A DNA stretch of 64,000 nt from Tenacibaculum larymnensis. Its GTDB lineage: Bacteria; Bacteroidota; Bacteroidia; Flavobacteriales; Flavobacteriaceae. Shown piece by piece: positions 26,955 through 36,479 of the stretch; position 1 is the stretch's first letter, and the number at the start of each line of letters is the position of its first letter. Under the pieces are notes generated by a model that was not told the DNA's origin, did no database searches, and saw only the letters and a list, made by a program, of their open reading frames with translations. Both the position numbers and the translations under genes were made by a program. The stretch spans positions 62,001 to 126,000 of the forward strand of contig NZ_JAIWJY010000007.1 in NCBI RefSeq assembly GCF_028829235.1, in the 5' to 3' direction.

Positions 26955-27971
26955 ATGAAAATATTATACGCCTTCCAAGGAACAGGAAATGGACATGCAA
27001 GTAGAGCCTTAGAAATTATTCCACATTTACAGAGACGTGGGGATGTAGATGTATTGGTTAGTGGATCACAATACGAAATAGGGCTTCCTTTCGATATAAA
27101 ATATAAATTACATGGGTTAGGCTTCGTTTTTGGTAAAAAGGGTGGAATCGACCTAATTAGCACCTTAAAAGACTTAAACCTAAAGAAAGTTTACAAAGAA
27201 ATTAAAACGTTACCTGTAAAAGAATACGATTTGGTCATTAACGATTTCGAACCAATATCTGCTTGGGCATGTTTATTCAGAAATGTACCTATCATTTCTT
27301 TAAGCAACCAAAACGCTTTATTGAACGAGAAAAACTCAGCTTTTAAAAAATTTAGATTAGAACGTTTAATCATTAAGTATTACGCACCTGCAAAAAATAA
27401 ATTTGGGTTTCATTTTAAAACACACTCGTCTTCTACTTTCTTACCTATAATTCGTAAAGAAATACGCTATAGAAATATTACTAACAAAGGACATTATACC
27501 GTCTATTTACCTTCTTATAGTGATGAAAAAATAGTCAAAATACTTTCAAAAATAAAAGACATAAAGTGGCAAGTCTTTTCTAAGAAAACAAAAGAACATC
27601 AATTTTTTCATAATATTACAATCCTACCAATTAACGACGATGCATTTATCCGAAGTATGGCTTCTTCAAAAGGAATAATTTGCGGAGCAGGCTTTGCAAC
27701 ACCTACTGAAGCGTTGTATTTACGTAAAAAACTATTGGTTATTCCTATGAAAAATCAATACGAACAACAATGCAATGCTCTTACTTTAAAAGAAATGGGA
27801 GTTACCGTTGTAAAAAAATTGAGTAAAAAACAGCTTCCTAAAATTGAAAAATGGATTAACACTAACAAAGTTGTTGAAGTTCATTATCCTGATGTTACTG
27901 AAGATATGTTGGATGCTATTATTTTACCCTACTACAACAAAACTATTTTACCAGAAATTACCATTGAATAG
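26955..27971 (+). CDS. MurG-like glycosyltransferase (GT1/GT28 fold)
   Basis: A 338-residue putative nucleotide-sugar glycosyltransferase. The N-terminal domain begins with KILYAFQGTGNGHASRALEI, where the GTGxGHxxRA loop is the acceptor or phosphate-binding turn seen in UDP-glycosyltransferase relatives. The C-terminal domain has CGAGFATPTEALYLRKKLLVIPMKNQYEQQCNA, the donor-binding motif of GT28-like enzymes. It has no membrane segment. Donor and acceptor are unknown; the LpxH-like neighbour suggests a lipid acceptor. Its 3' end overlaps the convergent ung gene by 14 bases. Confidence 0.82.
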   Translation: MKILYAFQGTGNGHASRALEIIPHLQRRGDVDVLVSGSQYEIGLPFDIKYKLHGLGFVFGKKGGIDLISTLKDLNLKKVYKEIKTLPVKEYDLVINDFEPISAWACLFRNVPIISLSNQNALLNEKNSAFKKFRLERLIIKYYAPAKNKFGFHFKTHSSSTFLPIIRKEIRYRNITNKGHYTVYLPSYSDEKIVKILSKIKDIKWQVFSKKTKEHQFFHNITILPINDDAFIRSMASSKGIICGAGFATPTEALYLRKKLLVIPMKNQYEQQCNALTLKEMGVTVVKKLSKKQLPKIEKWINTNKVVEVHYPDVTEDMLDAIILPYYNKTILPEITIE

Positions 27972-28623
27972 TTGATGTACCTTTACTTTGTAAAAAATCG
28001 TTGGTTTTAGAAAAATGTTTGTTCTCAAACCAATATCCTCTATTAGCGCTTAATGGTGATGGATGACCCGAGGTTAAAATATGATGTTTATTTTTATCAA
28101 TAAGCTTTGTTTTTTTCTTAGCAAAACCTCCCCAAAGTAAAAACACAACATCCTTTTTTTCTTCAGAAATTTTCTGAATTACAGCATCAGTAAACTGTTC
28201 CCAACCTTGCTTTTGGTGGCTTCCTGCCTCCCCTGCTCTTACGGTTAAAGTTGCGTTTAATAACAACACTCCTTGTTTTGCCCAACGGGATAAATCGCCA
28301 CTTTTTGGGTATGGAATATTTACATCCTTTTCAATTTCTTTAAAAATATTAATTAATGATGGTGGATGTGTAATACCATCATGTACCGAAAAACACAATC
28401 CATTTGCCTGCCCTACTCCATGGTATGGATCTTGCCCTAAAATCACCACTTTTAAATCATCTAACGAACAAAAATCAAACGCTGCGAAAATATCTGATCC
28501 TTTTGGGTAACACATATGGTTTGAATATTCATTTTTAACAAATTCAGTAAGATTTTCAAAATATGGTTTCTCAAATTCAGGTTGTAAAATATTTTTCCAG
28601 CTATCATTAATTTTTACTTGCAT
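27958..28623 (-). CDS. ung: uracil-DNA glycosylase
   Basis: A 221-residue family 1 UDG that removes uracil from DNA. It has the water-activating motif GQDPYHG with Asp65, the uracil-specificity stretch ANGLCFSV, LLLNATLTV, and the HPSPLSANRG loop with catalytic His187. It is complete. It shares a short divergent region with mutS2, with the two -7 boxes interleaved. Confidence 0.98.
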   Translation of the reverse strand: MQVKINDSWKNILQPEFEKPYFENLTEFVKNEYSNHMCYPKGSDIFAAFDFCSLDDLKVVILGQDPYHGVGQANGLCFSVHDGITHPPSLINIFKEIEKDVNIPYPKSGDLSRWAKQGVLLLNATLTVRAGEAGSHQKQGWEQFTDAVIQKISEEKKDVVFLLWGGFAKKKTKLIDKNKHHILTSGHPSPLSANRGYWFENKHFSKTNDFLQSKGTSTIQW

Positions 28624-28630
28624 TGTTTGT

Positions 28631-28638
28631 TATTTTTG
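28631..28638 (+). promoter_or_regulatory. -7 element TATTTTTG of mutS2
   Basis: An exact TAnnTTTG match 22 bases before the TTG start of mutS2 at 28661. Confidence 0.5.
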
Positions 28639-28647
28639 TCGTGGTTT

Positions 28648-28655
28648 CAAATATA
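28648..28655 (-). promoter_or_regulatory. -7 element TATATTTG of ung
   Basis: An exact TAnnTTTG match on the minus strand, 24 bases before the ung ATG at 28623. It lies just downstream of the plus-strand box, so the two core promoters overlap. Confidence 0.55.
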
Positions 28656-28660
28656 CTATT

Positions 28661-30868
28661 TTGACTAAAAACATTACAGAAAAAACACTTCAAGATTTAG
28701 AGTTTACAACAGTTTTAGAACAAGTTGCAACGCATTGTATTTCAAATTTAGGAAAAGAAAAAACAATGCTAATTCAGCCTATTTCAAACAAAAAAAAGTT
28801 ATTTTTTGAGTTGAATATGGTGAATGAATATCTGTCTTCTTTTGAAAACGAAAACAGAATTCCAAATCATTATTTTGAAGATATTTCTGAGGAAATTAAA
28901 CGACTTGCTATTGAAAATAGTTTTTTAGAAACAGATGGTTTCTTAAAAGTTTCATCAGTTTCAGAAACAGTAAATGAACAAAAGAAGTTTTTAAAAAAGT
29001 TTCAAACCTACTATCCTACGCTATTTTCTCTAAGTGATGAAGTTGAGTTCACAACGGTTATTGTAGATAATATTAAAAAAGTTATTACCCCCTATGGTGA
29101 GGTTGCGGATAATGCTTCTACAGCTTTAAAACAAATACGAAAAGAAATTGGTTCTGTAAGAAGTAAAATTTCTGAAAGCTTTTCTCGGGCTTTGAGTAAA
29201 AACATGTCGAGTGGATATTTAGATGATATTAAAGAAACCGTTATTGACAATCAACGTGTGCTAGCTGTTTTAGCTATGCACAGACGTAAAGTTAAAGGAA
29301 GTTTATTAGGTTCTTCTAAGTCAGGAAACATTGTATACATTGCTCCACAAGCCACGTTGGCTTACAGTAGAGAGTTACAAAACCTTTTGTATGAAGAAAA
29401 GCAAGAAGTTGTACGCATACTAAGGAGTCTAGCTACTGAAATACGCCCTTATACTCCGCTCTTAAATGAGTATGTTTCATTTTTAACACATTTAGATGTG
29501 GTGGGTGCTAAAGCAAAATATGCTAAGAGCATCAACGGACTACTTCCTAAAATTACGAAGGAAAAAAAGGTTTTTCTAAAAAATGCTTTTCATCCTATTT
29601 TATGGCAAAAAAATAAGGTTAAGGATATTGAAACTATCCCGCAGACCATTCAATTAAGTGAACAACAACAAATTATTGTTATTTCAGGACCAAATGCTGG
29701 TGGTAAAAGTATTACACTTAAAACAATTGGCTTGTTACAAGTCATGTTACAAAGTGGATTATTGATTCCTGTTCATGAACGTAGTGAAACCACACTTTTC
29801 AATACTATCTTAACTGATATTGGTGATAACCAATCTATCGAAAATCAATTGAGTACCTATAGCTATCGATTAAAAAACATGCGTTACTTTTTAAGAAAGT
29901 GTAATGATAACACCTTGTTTTTAATTGATGAATTTGGTACGGGTTCCGATCCTGAATTAGGAGGTGCTTTAGCTGAGATTTTCTTAGAAGAGTTTTATGA
30001 GAAGAAAGCCTTTGGAATTATAACCACGCACTATGCCAACTTAAAAGTATTAGCTGATGAGTTAGATAATGTTACCAATGCTAATATGCAGTTTGACGAA
30101 CGTACTTTAGAACCTTTATACAAATTGTACATAGGACAAGCTGGTAGTTCTTTTACGTTTGAGGTAGCACAGAAAAACGGAATTCCATATAGTTTAATTA
30201 ACCGTGCTAAAAAGCGTGTAGAAACTGAAAAAGTTCGTTTAGATAAAACAATTTCTAAACTTCAAAAGGAACGAAATCGTTTGCAAAAAACTTCTGAAAG
30301 TTTAAATAAACAAAAATCTAAAGGACAAGAGCATATTGAAAACTTACAAGAAAAAGAGCTTAAGATACGTGAAAAGCTAGAAGGTTTTCAAGAATTATAC
30401 GATAACAACCAACGTATGTTATCATTAGGAAGAAATATTAATGAAATGCTTAATAAATACTTCCAAACAAATAATAAAAAAGAGCTTTCTGCTAGTTTTT
30501 TTAAATGGGCAATGGCAGAAAAGACCAAGTATATAAAGAAAAATCCACCTAAAAAGAAAACCAAAACAGAAAAGAAAGAAGACAAAGTTGCTACACAAAA
30601 ACAACAGGAGGCAATTAAAAAAGTAGAAAAGGAAGTACTTCAAAAAGTTGTAAAGGTTAGAGAAGAAAAGAAAAAAGAAGCGGAAAAAATTGCAAAAGAA
30701 AGAGCCGCCTATGTTTTTAAAGTAAACGACAGGGTTCGTTTAATTGACGGAAACGCAGTAGGAACCATTGATAAAATAGAAAAGAAGAAAGCGTTTATTA
30801 ATTACGGTTTGTTTACTACGGAAGCTAAAATAGAACAGTTAGAATTGGTAGAACGTGCTAAAAAATAA
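28661..30868 (+). CDS. mutS2: MutS2-family ATPase lacking the Smr domain
   Basis: A 735-residue MutS2. The core and lever region lead to the ATPase with Walker A GPNAGGKS (343-350), the LSTYSYRLKNM and FGTGSDPELGGALAEI segments, and TTHYANLK. A long charged coiled coil follows (about 510-680). The C-terminus is a small beta-barrel-like piece (VNDRVRLIDGNAVGTIDKIE) and then stops, so the Smr nuclease domain found in most MutS2 (about 780 residues) is absent. MutS2 acts on recombination intermediates or stalled ribosomes in other bacteria. It starts with TTG; there is no earlier in-frame ATG. Confidence 0.92.
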   Translation: MTKNITEKTLQDLEFTTVLEQVATHCISNLGKEKTMLIQPISNKKKLFFELNMVNEYLSSFENENRIPNHYFEDISEEIKRLAIENSFLETDGFLKVSSVSETVNEQKKFLKKFQTYYPTLFSLSDEVEFTTVIVDNIKKVITPYGEVADNASTALKQIRKEIGSVRSKISESFSRALSKNMSSGYLDDIKETVIDNQRVLAVLAMHRRKVKGSLLGSSKSGNIVYIAPQATLAYSRELQNLLYEEKQEVVRILRSLATEIRPYTPLLNEYVSFLTHLDVVGAKAKYAKSINGLLPKITKEKKVFLKNAFHPILWQKNKVKDIETIPQTIQLSEQQQIIVISGPNAGGKSITLKTIGLLQVMLQSGLLIPVHERSETTLFNTILTDIGDNQSIENQLSTYSYRLKNMRYFLRKCNDNTLFLIDEFGTGSDPELGGALAEIFLEEFYEKKAFGIITTHYANLKVLADELDNVTNANMQFDERTLEPLYKLYIGQAGSSFTFEVAQKNGIPYSLINRAKKRVETEKVRLDKTISKLQKERNRLQKTSESLNKQKSKGQEHIENLQEKELKIREKLEGFQELYDNNQRMLSLGRNINEMLNKYFQTNNKKELSASFFKWAMAEKTKYIKKNPPKKKTKTEKKEDKVATQKQQEAIKKVEKEVLQKVVKVREEKKKEAEKIAKERAAYVFKVNDRVRLIDGNAVGTIDKIEKKKAFINYGLFTTEAKIEQLELVERAKK

Positions 30869-31021
30869 ACCATTAGCATAAAAAAATTATCTAGCCACTT
30901 ACAACCTAAATTATAACAGATTCAACTTCTTTTGAATTTACTATTAATTGCCACATAGTATGTAGCTAAAAGTTATTTGATTCGTCATAACCTTATACAA
31001 TACAACTAAACAAAAATAATT

Positions 31022-31366
31022 ATGCCACATTTTGTAATTGATTGCTCTGAAAACATTATCAAATTAAAATCACCAAAAGAGATTATTCAAAAAGTTTATG
31101 ATACAGCAGAATCAACAAATCTTTTTGATAAAAGAGATATTAAGGTAAGAATTAACCCTTTTGAGTATTATACTGTGGGAAATACCAATGATGATTTTAT
31201 CCATATTTTTGCTAATATTATGGAAGGAAGAAACACTGCTCAAAAAAAGAATCTTTCAGAAAAGATTGTTACTGAATTAAAATTAATGTTTCCTGAAGTT
31301 CCAATTATTTCTATTAATATTAGAGATTTTGAAAAAGCTACTTATTGTAATAAATCTATGGTGTAA
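31022..31366 (+). CDS. 5-carboxymethyl-2-hydroxymuconate isomerase-like protein
   Basis: A 114-residue tautomerase-superfamily protein. It begins MPHFVIDCSENI, so Pro2 is available as the catalytic N-terminal proline after methionine removal, and it matches CHMI/HpaF in length and in DIKVRINPFEYYTVGN and FPEVPIISINIRDFEKATY. CHMI belongs to homoprotocatechuate (4-hydroxyphenylacetate) breakdown, but no other gene of that route is nearby. Its actual substrate here is therefore open. Confidence 0.85.
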   Translation: MPHFVIDCSENIIKLKSPKEIIQKVYDTAESTNLFDKRDIKVRINPFEYYTVGNTNDDFIHIFANIMEGRNTAQKKNLSEKIVTELKLMFPEVPIISINIRDFEKATYCNKSMV

Positions 31367-31377
31367 GCAGTACAAAT

Positions 31378-31415
31378 AAAAAGCTCAAATCGTAAATTTA
31401 CAATTTGAGCTTTTT
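31378..31415 (+). terminator. intrinsic terminator of the CHMI-like gene
   Basis: AAAAAGCTCAAAT / ATTTGAGCTTTTT with an inner palindrome GTAAATTTAC. It has T runs on both strands, so it may also end hutH (stop at 31439). Confidence 0.8.
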
Positions 31416-31438
31416 ATATTAATTTATGTGATGATTAC

Positions 31439-32944
31439 TTAAAATAGTTCATCAACCTCAATAGTTAAGTTATTGATAAAGTTTTCTGCATTCTTTATAT
31501 CATTATGCAACACCCTGTCGTCATTCACTACAGGCACATCTTGTCTAAACATACTTACAAAAGAAGCTAAAAACTCAGAAGTACTATACTCTCTAAAAGA
31601 AAGTCCCTGAGAAGCATTCATTAACTCAATAGCTAATACTGAACATACATTATCTATTACTTTTTTAGCTTTAACAGCAGCATTAGCCCCCATACTTACA
31701 TGGTCCTCTTGTCCATTACTCGATACAATAGAATCTACACTAGATGGTGTACAGAATTGTTTATTTGCACTTACAATACTAGCCGCAGTATATTGTGGAA
31801 TCATAAATCCACTATTTAATCCTGGGTTAGACACTAAAAAGTCTGGTAACCCTCTTAAACCAGATACTAACTGATAAGTTCTTCTTTCTGAAATATTTCC
31901 CAATTCAGCAATTGCAATAGCTAAATAATCTAATGCTAAAGCTAGCGGTTGCCCGTGGAAATTTCCTCCAGAAACAATAATATCTTCATCTACAAAAATA
32001 TTCGGATTATCTGTTACCGAGTTTATTTCTGTAATAAATGTTTTCTTCACAAACTCTAATGTATCTTTTGTTGCTCCATGAACCTGAGGCATACATCTGA
32101 ATGAGTAAGGATCTTGCACATGTTCTTTTGGTTGTTCAATTAACTCACTTCCTTCTAATACTTCCTTAATACGTTTAGCGGTAGCTAATTGACCGTTATG
32201 TGGACGTACCAAATGTATCAACTCATTAAATGGTTCTATTCTTCCATCAAAAGCTTCCAAAGAAACAGATCCAATAACATCTGCTAAGTAAGAAAGTTTA
32301 TAAGCCTTTAATAAGTTATGCACACCATACGCACTCATAAATTGAGTTCCATTTAACAGCGCTAAACCTTCTTTTGATTGTAAGTTTATTTTCTCCCAAC
32401 CAAATTTTTCCAATAAGTTTTCTCCTGAAATTCGTTCTCCAGCAACGTTTACCTCTCCTAGGCCAATTAACGGTAATGAAAGGTGAGCTAATGGTGCTAA
32501 ATCTCCAGAAGCTCCCAATGAACCTTGCGTATATACAACTGGTAAAATATCGTTGTTATAAAACTCTATCAAACGCTCTACAGTTGCCAATTGAACTCCT
32601 GAATGACCATAGCTTAATGATTGTATTTTTAATAACAACATTAATTTTACAACTTCTTGAGGTACTTCGTCTCCTGTTCCACAAGCATGACTCATTACCA
32701 AGTTTTCTTGAAGCTGTTGTAAATTATCTCCACTAATCTTAACATTACATAACGAACCAAATCCAGTATTAATTCCATAAATAGGGTCGCTATGAGTTTT
32801 CATTTTCTCATCAAGATATGCACGACATTTTAAGATCTTCTCTTTTGACTCTTCTGATAAAGAAAGCTTTTTATCTAGTAATACAATACTATGAATATCT
32901 TCTAAACCAACTGGTTGTGAATTTATTATATGTGTAGTATCCAT
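31439..32944 (-). CDS. hutH: histidine ammonia-lyase
   Basis: A 501-residue aromatic amino acid lyase that converts histidine to urocanate. The self-forming MIO cofactor triad Ala145-Ser146-Gly147 lies in GSLGASGDLAPLAHLSLPLIG, preceded by YGINTGFG and followed by the ammonia-lyase motifs VQDPYSFRCMPQVHGA and SSNGQEDHVSMGANA. PAL/TAL-type relatives share these motifs; His is favoured by the Bacteroidota context but not proven. No other hut gene is adjacent. The promoter is not obvious. Confidence 0.93.
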   Translation of the reverse strand: MDTTHIINSQPVGLEDIHSIVLLDKKLSLSEESKEKILKCRAYLDEKMKTHSDPIYGINTGFGSLCNVKISGDNLQQLQENLVMSHACGTGDEVPQEVVKLMLLLKIQSLSYGHSGVQLATVERLIEFYNNDILPVVYTQGSLGASGDLAPLAHLSLPLIGLGEVNVAGERISGENLLEKFGWEKINLQSKEGLALLNGTQFMSAYGVHNLLKAYKLSYLADVIGSVSLEAFDGRIEPFNELIHLVRPHNGQLATAKRIKEVLEGSELIEQPKEHVQDPYSFRCMPQVHGATKDTLEFVKKTFITEINSVTDNPNIFVDEDIIVSGGNFHGQPLALALDYLAIAIAELGNISERRTYQLVSGLRGLPDFLVSNPGLNSGFMIPQYTAASIVSANKQFCTPSSVDSIVSSNGQEDHVSMGANAAVKAKKVIDNVCSVLAIELMNASQGLSFREYSTSEFLASFVSMFRQDVPVVNDDRVLHNDIKNAENFINNLTIEVDELF

Positions 32945-33112
32945 TTTAATATTTTTAAGGTGTACAAAGAACCAAAAAAAAGATAAAACTTCAAGGTGAT
33001 TTATTGTAAAAAATAGAGTATCGTTTAAATAAAATGTTAATTTTTTTGATTAAAAAGTTAAAAAAAGTAACTTCGGCGCCTTAAACACCATATTCTCACT
33101 AAACATTAAACA

Positions 33113-34501
33113 ATGAAAAAACTAGTACTTTTAGCCCTCTTAGGAGTTACGATAATTTCATGTAAAAAAGAAGAAAAACCTGTTAAAGACTACTTAGTTT
33201 TAACTGGTAAAATTGAAAACTTCAAAAAAAGCAACATTACTTTAAATGGCTTTCGTTTTGAAAAGAAAATTAAATTTGACAGAAAAACTGGTTCTTTTGT
33301 TGATACCCTTAGAATTAATAGAGATGGTTACTACACTCTAGTATGTGATAAAAAACCTATTAATTTGTATTTAACAAAAACTGATGATGCAGGTATTGTA
33401 TTTGATTACAAGAATGCTGACTTCATCAATTTTGAAGGTACTAATAAGAATATCAATAGTTACCTTTATGAAAAACAAAAAACTTGGCCTGAAATACTTG
33501 TTAGCGCTAATAAATATTTTGCTTTAGAAGAAGAAGAATTCTTGAATAAAACTAATGAGTACAAAGATGCTGTAACAGAGCTTTCAATTTCTAAGCAATT
33601 ACCTGCTGACTTCTTAAAACAAGAAGTTAAAAATATTGACTACGAATGTTTGAGAAACTTGTACAACTATCAAGACTTTCATGCTACTTTAACTGGCGAC
33701 AAAGACTTTAAAGTTTCAAAAGACTTCCCTGATCCGCTAGAAAACTTTAACTACAGTAGTGGTTCAGATTATGTTAACTGTTACTTCTATAGAGCAATGT
33801 TAGAAACTGAGTTAAAAAATCTAGCTAAGAAAAATAATAAAGAAGGAGAAGATTATTATTTAACTTATTTAGAAACTATACAAACTGAGGTAACTGATAC
33901 AATCGCTAAAAACGATTTATTATACAACAGTGCAGAAAGTACTATAACATATGCTAGTGACTTAAAAGAGTTTTATAGAAAATTTATGGCGTATTCTACG
34001 AATAAAGCACATAAAGAAGAAATTACTAAAGATTACGAGTTATTAAAAACCACAGCTAAAGGACAACCTGCTCCTAAATTTAAAGACTATGTAAACTACG
34101 ATGGTGGTACTACTTCTTTAGATGACTTATTAGGACAAGGAAAATACTTATATATTGATGTTTGGGCTACTTGGTGTGCTTATTGTAAAAGAGAAATCCC
34201 TTTATTAAAGAGATTAGAGCAAGAATACCATGGTAAAAACATTGAGTTTGTAAGTATTAATGTTGACGCTAAAGGGAATGACGAAAAATGGAAAGAAACC
34301 ATTCAAGATAGAGAAATGACAGGTATACAGTTAATGGCTGGAGATAGTCACTTAAATTTAGACTGGGCTCAAAATTTCTTAATTAAAGGTTTACCAAGAT
34401 TTATCATCATTGATCCTGATGGTAATATTGTAAGTCCAAATGCTCCTGCACCATCACAAGGAGAACGTTTAATTAATATGTTTGAAGAGTTAGGTATCTA
34501 A
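33113..34501 (+). CDS. TlpA/ResA-like thioredoxin lipoprotein
   Basis: A 462-residue predicted lipoprotein (lipobox IISC, Cys17) with an N-terminal beta-rich domain (about 25-110), a helical middle (about 120-320) and a C-terminal thioredoxin domain. The active site is WATWCAYCKREIP, a proper CxxC, and the cis-Pro segment is KGLPRFIIIDPDG. It should act as an envelope disulfide reductase or chaperone, as in other Bacteroidota TlpA-like proteins. A TAACTTCG box, one base from consensus, lies at 33068-33075. It ends at a strong terminator and stands alone. Confidence 0.9.
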   Translation: MKKLVLLALLGVTIISCKKEEKPVKDYLVLTGKIENFKKSNITLNGFRFEKKIKFDRKTGSFVDTLRINRDGYYTLVCDKKPINLYLTKTDDAGIVFDYKNADFINFEGTNKNINSYLYEKQKTWPEILVSANKYFALEEEEFLNKTNEYKDAVTELSISKQLPADFLKQEVKNIDYECLRNLYNYQDFHATLTGDKDFKVSKDFPDPLENFNYSSGSDYVNCYFYRAMLETELKNLAKKNNKEGEDYYLTYLETIQTEVTDTIAKNDLLYNSAESTITYASDLKEFYRKFMAYSTNKAHKEEITKDYELLKTTAKGQPAPKFKDYVNYDGGTTSLDDLLGQGKYLYIDVWATWCAYCKREIPLLKRLEQEYHGKNIEFVSINVDAKGNDEKWKETIQDREMTGIQLMAGDSHLNLDWAQNFLIKGLPRFIIIDPDGNIVSPNAPAPSQGERLINMFEELGI

Positions 34502-34518
34502 ACCTTATTATCATAAAC

Positions 34519-34553
34519 AAAAAAAAGCCGCTAAATTTAGCGGCTTTTTTTTG
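34519..34553. terminator. intrinsic terminator between convergent genes
   Basis: The palindrome GCCGCTAAATTTAGCGGC (34527-34544) is flanked by A6 and T8. It serves the TlpA-like gene and probably also the gene ending at 34577. Confidence 0.9.
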
Positions 34554-34576
34554 TTTATATAATTAAATCAATAATT

Positions 34577-35377
34577 TTAAAATCTATTATCTCCATCTAA
34601 GATATCTCCTAAACCTCCTAAAACACTTCCTTCTCCTCTATCGCCTTTTCCTGTTTGTGGAGCCATTGCTAACACTCTACCTGCTAATCGACTAAATGGT
34701 AATGATTGAATATATACAGTACCAGGACCTCTTAATTTTGCAAAGAACAATCCTTCACCTCCAAAAATGGTATTTTTTATACCACCTACAAACTCAATAT
34801 CATAATCAACATCTTGGGTAAAACCTACAATACAACCTGTATCAACTTTTAAAACTTCACCAGGCTGTAAAACCTTTTTCGCCATAGTACCTCCTGCATG
34901 AACAAAACCAATACCATCACCTTCCATTTTTTGCATAATGAATCCCTCTCCTCCAAACAAACCTCTTCCTAAACGTTTTGAAAACTCTATACCAATAGAC
35001 ACACCTTTAGCTGCACATAAAAAAGCATCTTTCTGACAAATAAACTTACCTCCAAACTCAGTTAAGTCAATCGGAATTATTTTTCCTGGATATGGTGAAG
35101 CAAAAGAAACTTGCTTTTTTCCTTGACCATCATTTGTAAATACCGTCATAAACAAACTTTCCCCTGTTAAAATTCGTTTTCCTGCAGAAAAAATCTTTCC
35201 CAATAAGCCTTTTTCTTGATTAGATCCATCTCCAAATATTGTATTCATCCTTACATCAGCATCCATCATCATAAAGCTACCACTTTCGGCAACTACTCCT
35301 TCTTGCGGATCTAATTCTATTTCTACATACTGCATTTCTTCTCCAAAAATGCGATAATCTATTTCGTGTGCATTCAT
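34577..35377 (-). CDS. AIM24 / TIGR00266 family protein
   Basis: A 266-residue beta-rich cytosolic protein of the AIM24 (DUF124) family: EVVAESG-like start ([14 protein letters not shown]), [54 protein letters not shown] and [19 protein letters not shown]. The fold is a double-stranded beta-helix repeat. In yeast AIM24 is mitochondrial, but the bacterial role is unknown. The next gene upstream on this strand is DUF4442, 45 bases away, so they probably form one unit. Confidence 0.9.
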   Translation of the reverse strand: MNAHEIDYRIFGEEMQYVEIELDPQEGVVAESGSFMMMDADVRMNTIFGDGSNQEKGLLGKIFSAGKRILTGESLFMTVFTNDGQGKKQVSFASPYPGKIIPIDLTEFGGKFICQKDAFLCAAKGVSIGIEFSKRLGRGLFGGEGFIMQKMEGDGIGFVHAGGTMAKKVLQPGEVLKVDTGCIVGFTQDVDYDIEFVGGIKNTIFGGEGLFFAKLRGPGTVYIQSLPFSRLAGRVLAMAPQTGKGDRGEGSVLGGLGDILDGDNRF

Positions 35378-35422
35378 AATTTTTTGTTTTTCTATTTATT
35401 AGACATCAAAACTTTCTTTTTG

Positions 35423-35878
35423 TTACGATTTTACCTTTAAACTCCATTCATATTCAAACTTCGAAACAGAAATACCTTCTTCATTAAAACCTTCCGACCT
35501 AACAATTACCGTTTGCCCCTCTTTTGTATCAATTGCTTTTTGTATTGTTTCTCTTATCAACTCTCCATCATTACATTCAAAACGAACTTTCCCTACTGCT
35601 TTTTTTGTAAAAGTTCCATTCATGTTAGTTACCAACATCGAAATTTTTTTGTTAGAGGCATCAATTTCTTTCATCACCAAAATACCAGTCGATAACTCTG
35701 ATGCCATTCCTTGTACTGCCCAAAACATAGACTTAAATGGATTCTGATTTACCCATCTATGGGTTACTTTTACCACTGCTGTATTATTAGTAAGAGACTT
35801 TAATCGCACTCCTGTAAAAAAAGCTGATGGTAATTTAAATAATAAAAAGATATTAACTTTTCGAGGTGTAAACTTCAT
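35423..35878 (-). CDS. DUF4442 (hot-dog thioesterase-like) protein
   Basis: A 151-residue protein of the DUF4442 type, which belongs to the hot-dog fold superfamily: LPSAFFTGVRLKSL, the strand VKVTHRWVNQNPFKSMFWAVQGMASELSTGIL and a beta-sheet C-terminal half. It lacks an obvious catalytic Asp/His set, so thioesterase activity is uncertain. It is upstream of the AIM24 gene on the same strand. Confidence 0.85.
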   Translation of the reverse strand: MKFTPRKVNIFLLFKLPSAFFTGVRLKSLTNNTAVVKVTHRWVNQNPFKSMFWAVQGMASELSTGILVMKEIDASNKKISMLVTNMNGTFTKKAVGKVRFECNDGELIRETIQKAIDTKEGQTVIVRSEGFNEEGISVSKFEYEWSLKVKS

Positions 35879-35994
35879 TTTTTTCAGTATTTACAGGCAA
35901 TGTACAGCTTTTTCTTTAATTATATCATTAGATTCAAATGTTAAATTTTGTTAATTTTTAGTACTATGTATTGCATAATACCTTTTAAAAGATA

Positions 35995-36002
35995 TATATT
36001 TG
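35995..36002 (+). promoter_or_regulatory. -7 element TATATTTG of the DUF4870-PadR-PspC operon
   Basis: An exact TAnnTTTG match 31 bases before the ATG at 36034. Confidence 0.6.
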
Positions 36003-36033
36003 CAATGTAAAGTATTATATAAATCATTTCACT

Positions 36034-36462
36034 ATGCAACATAACAATCAAAACACCAATGCTTTTTTAATACATATTTCTGCTTTTGCAGGGTATTTAT
36101 TTCCTTTAGGCAGTATTATTACTCCTCTTATATTATGGCAAACCTTAAAAGAGAGAAGTACTTTTTTAGATGAGCATGGTAAAGAAGCTGTTAATTTTAA
36201 CATAAGCTATAGTCTATATATTTTTATACTAGGTCTTTCTTTTATTCCTTTTTTCTTCGGAAGAATTTTTAACGGATTTGATGGTATAGATATTGACTTT
36301 GGTGGGTACCATGGACATGGAGGATTGTTTGGTTTTTTTGGATTTGCTTCAATAGTAAGCATTGTTGCTCTTATTAAAATAGCGCTGATAATTATAGCTG
36401 CTATGAAAGCAAACAAAGGTGAAATGTATCATTATCCACTTACAATAAAATTTATAAAATAA
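36034..36462 (+). CDS. DUF4870 membrane protein
   Basis: A 142-residue inner-membrane protein with three or four helices. It matches DUF4870: FLIHISAFAGYLFPLGSIITPLILW, DEHGKEAVNFNISYSLY, and GEMYHYPLTIKFIK at the end. A Gly/His-rich loop (GGYHGHGGLFGFFGF) sits between helices. The function is unknown. It is first in an operon with a PadR regulator and a PspC protein, an arrangement I recall as common in Flavobacteriia, so it may take part in envelope-stress response. Confidence 0.9.
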   Translation: MQHNNQNTNAFLIHISAFAGYLFPLGSIITPLILWQTLKERSTFLDEHGKEAVNFNISYSLYIFILGLSFIPFFFGRIFNGFDGIDIDFGGYHGHGGLFGFFGFASIVSIVALIKIALIIIAAMKANKGEMYHYPLTIKFIK

Positions 36463-36479
36463 CCCATAAACCGCATTAC

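Noticed and set aside
30388..30643. Open frames opposite the mutS2 coiled coil
   Set aside because: They are antisense translations of Lys/Glu-rich coding sequence, giving Phe/Leu-rich products without homology signs.
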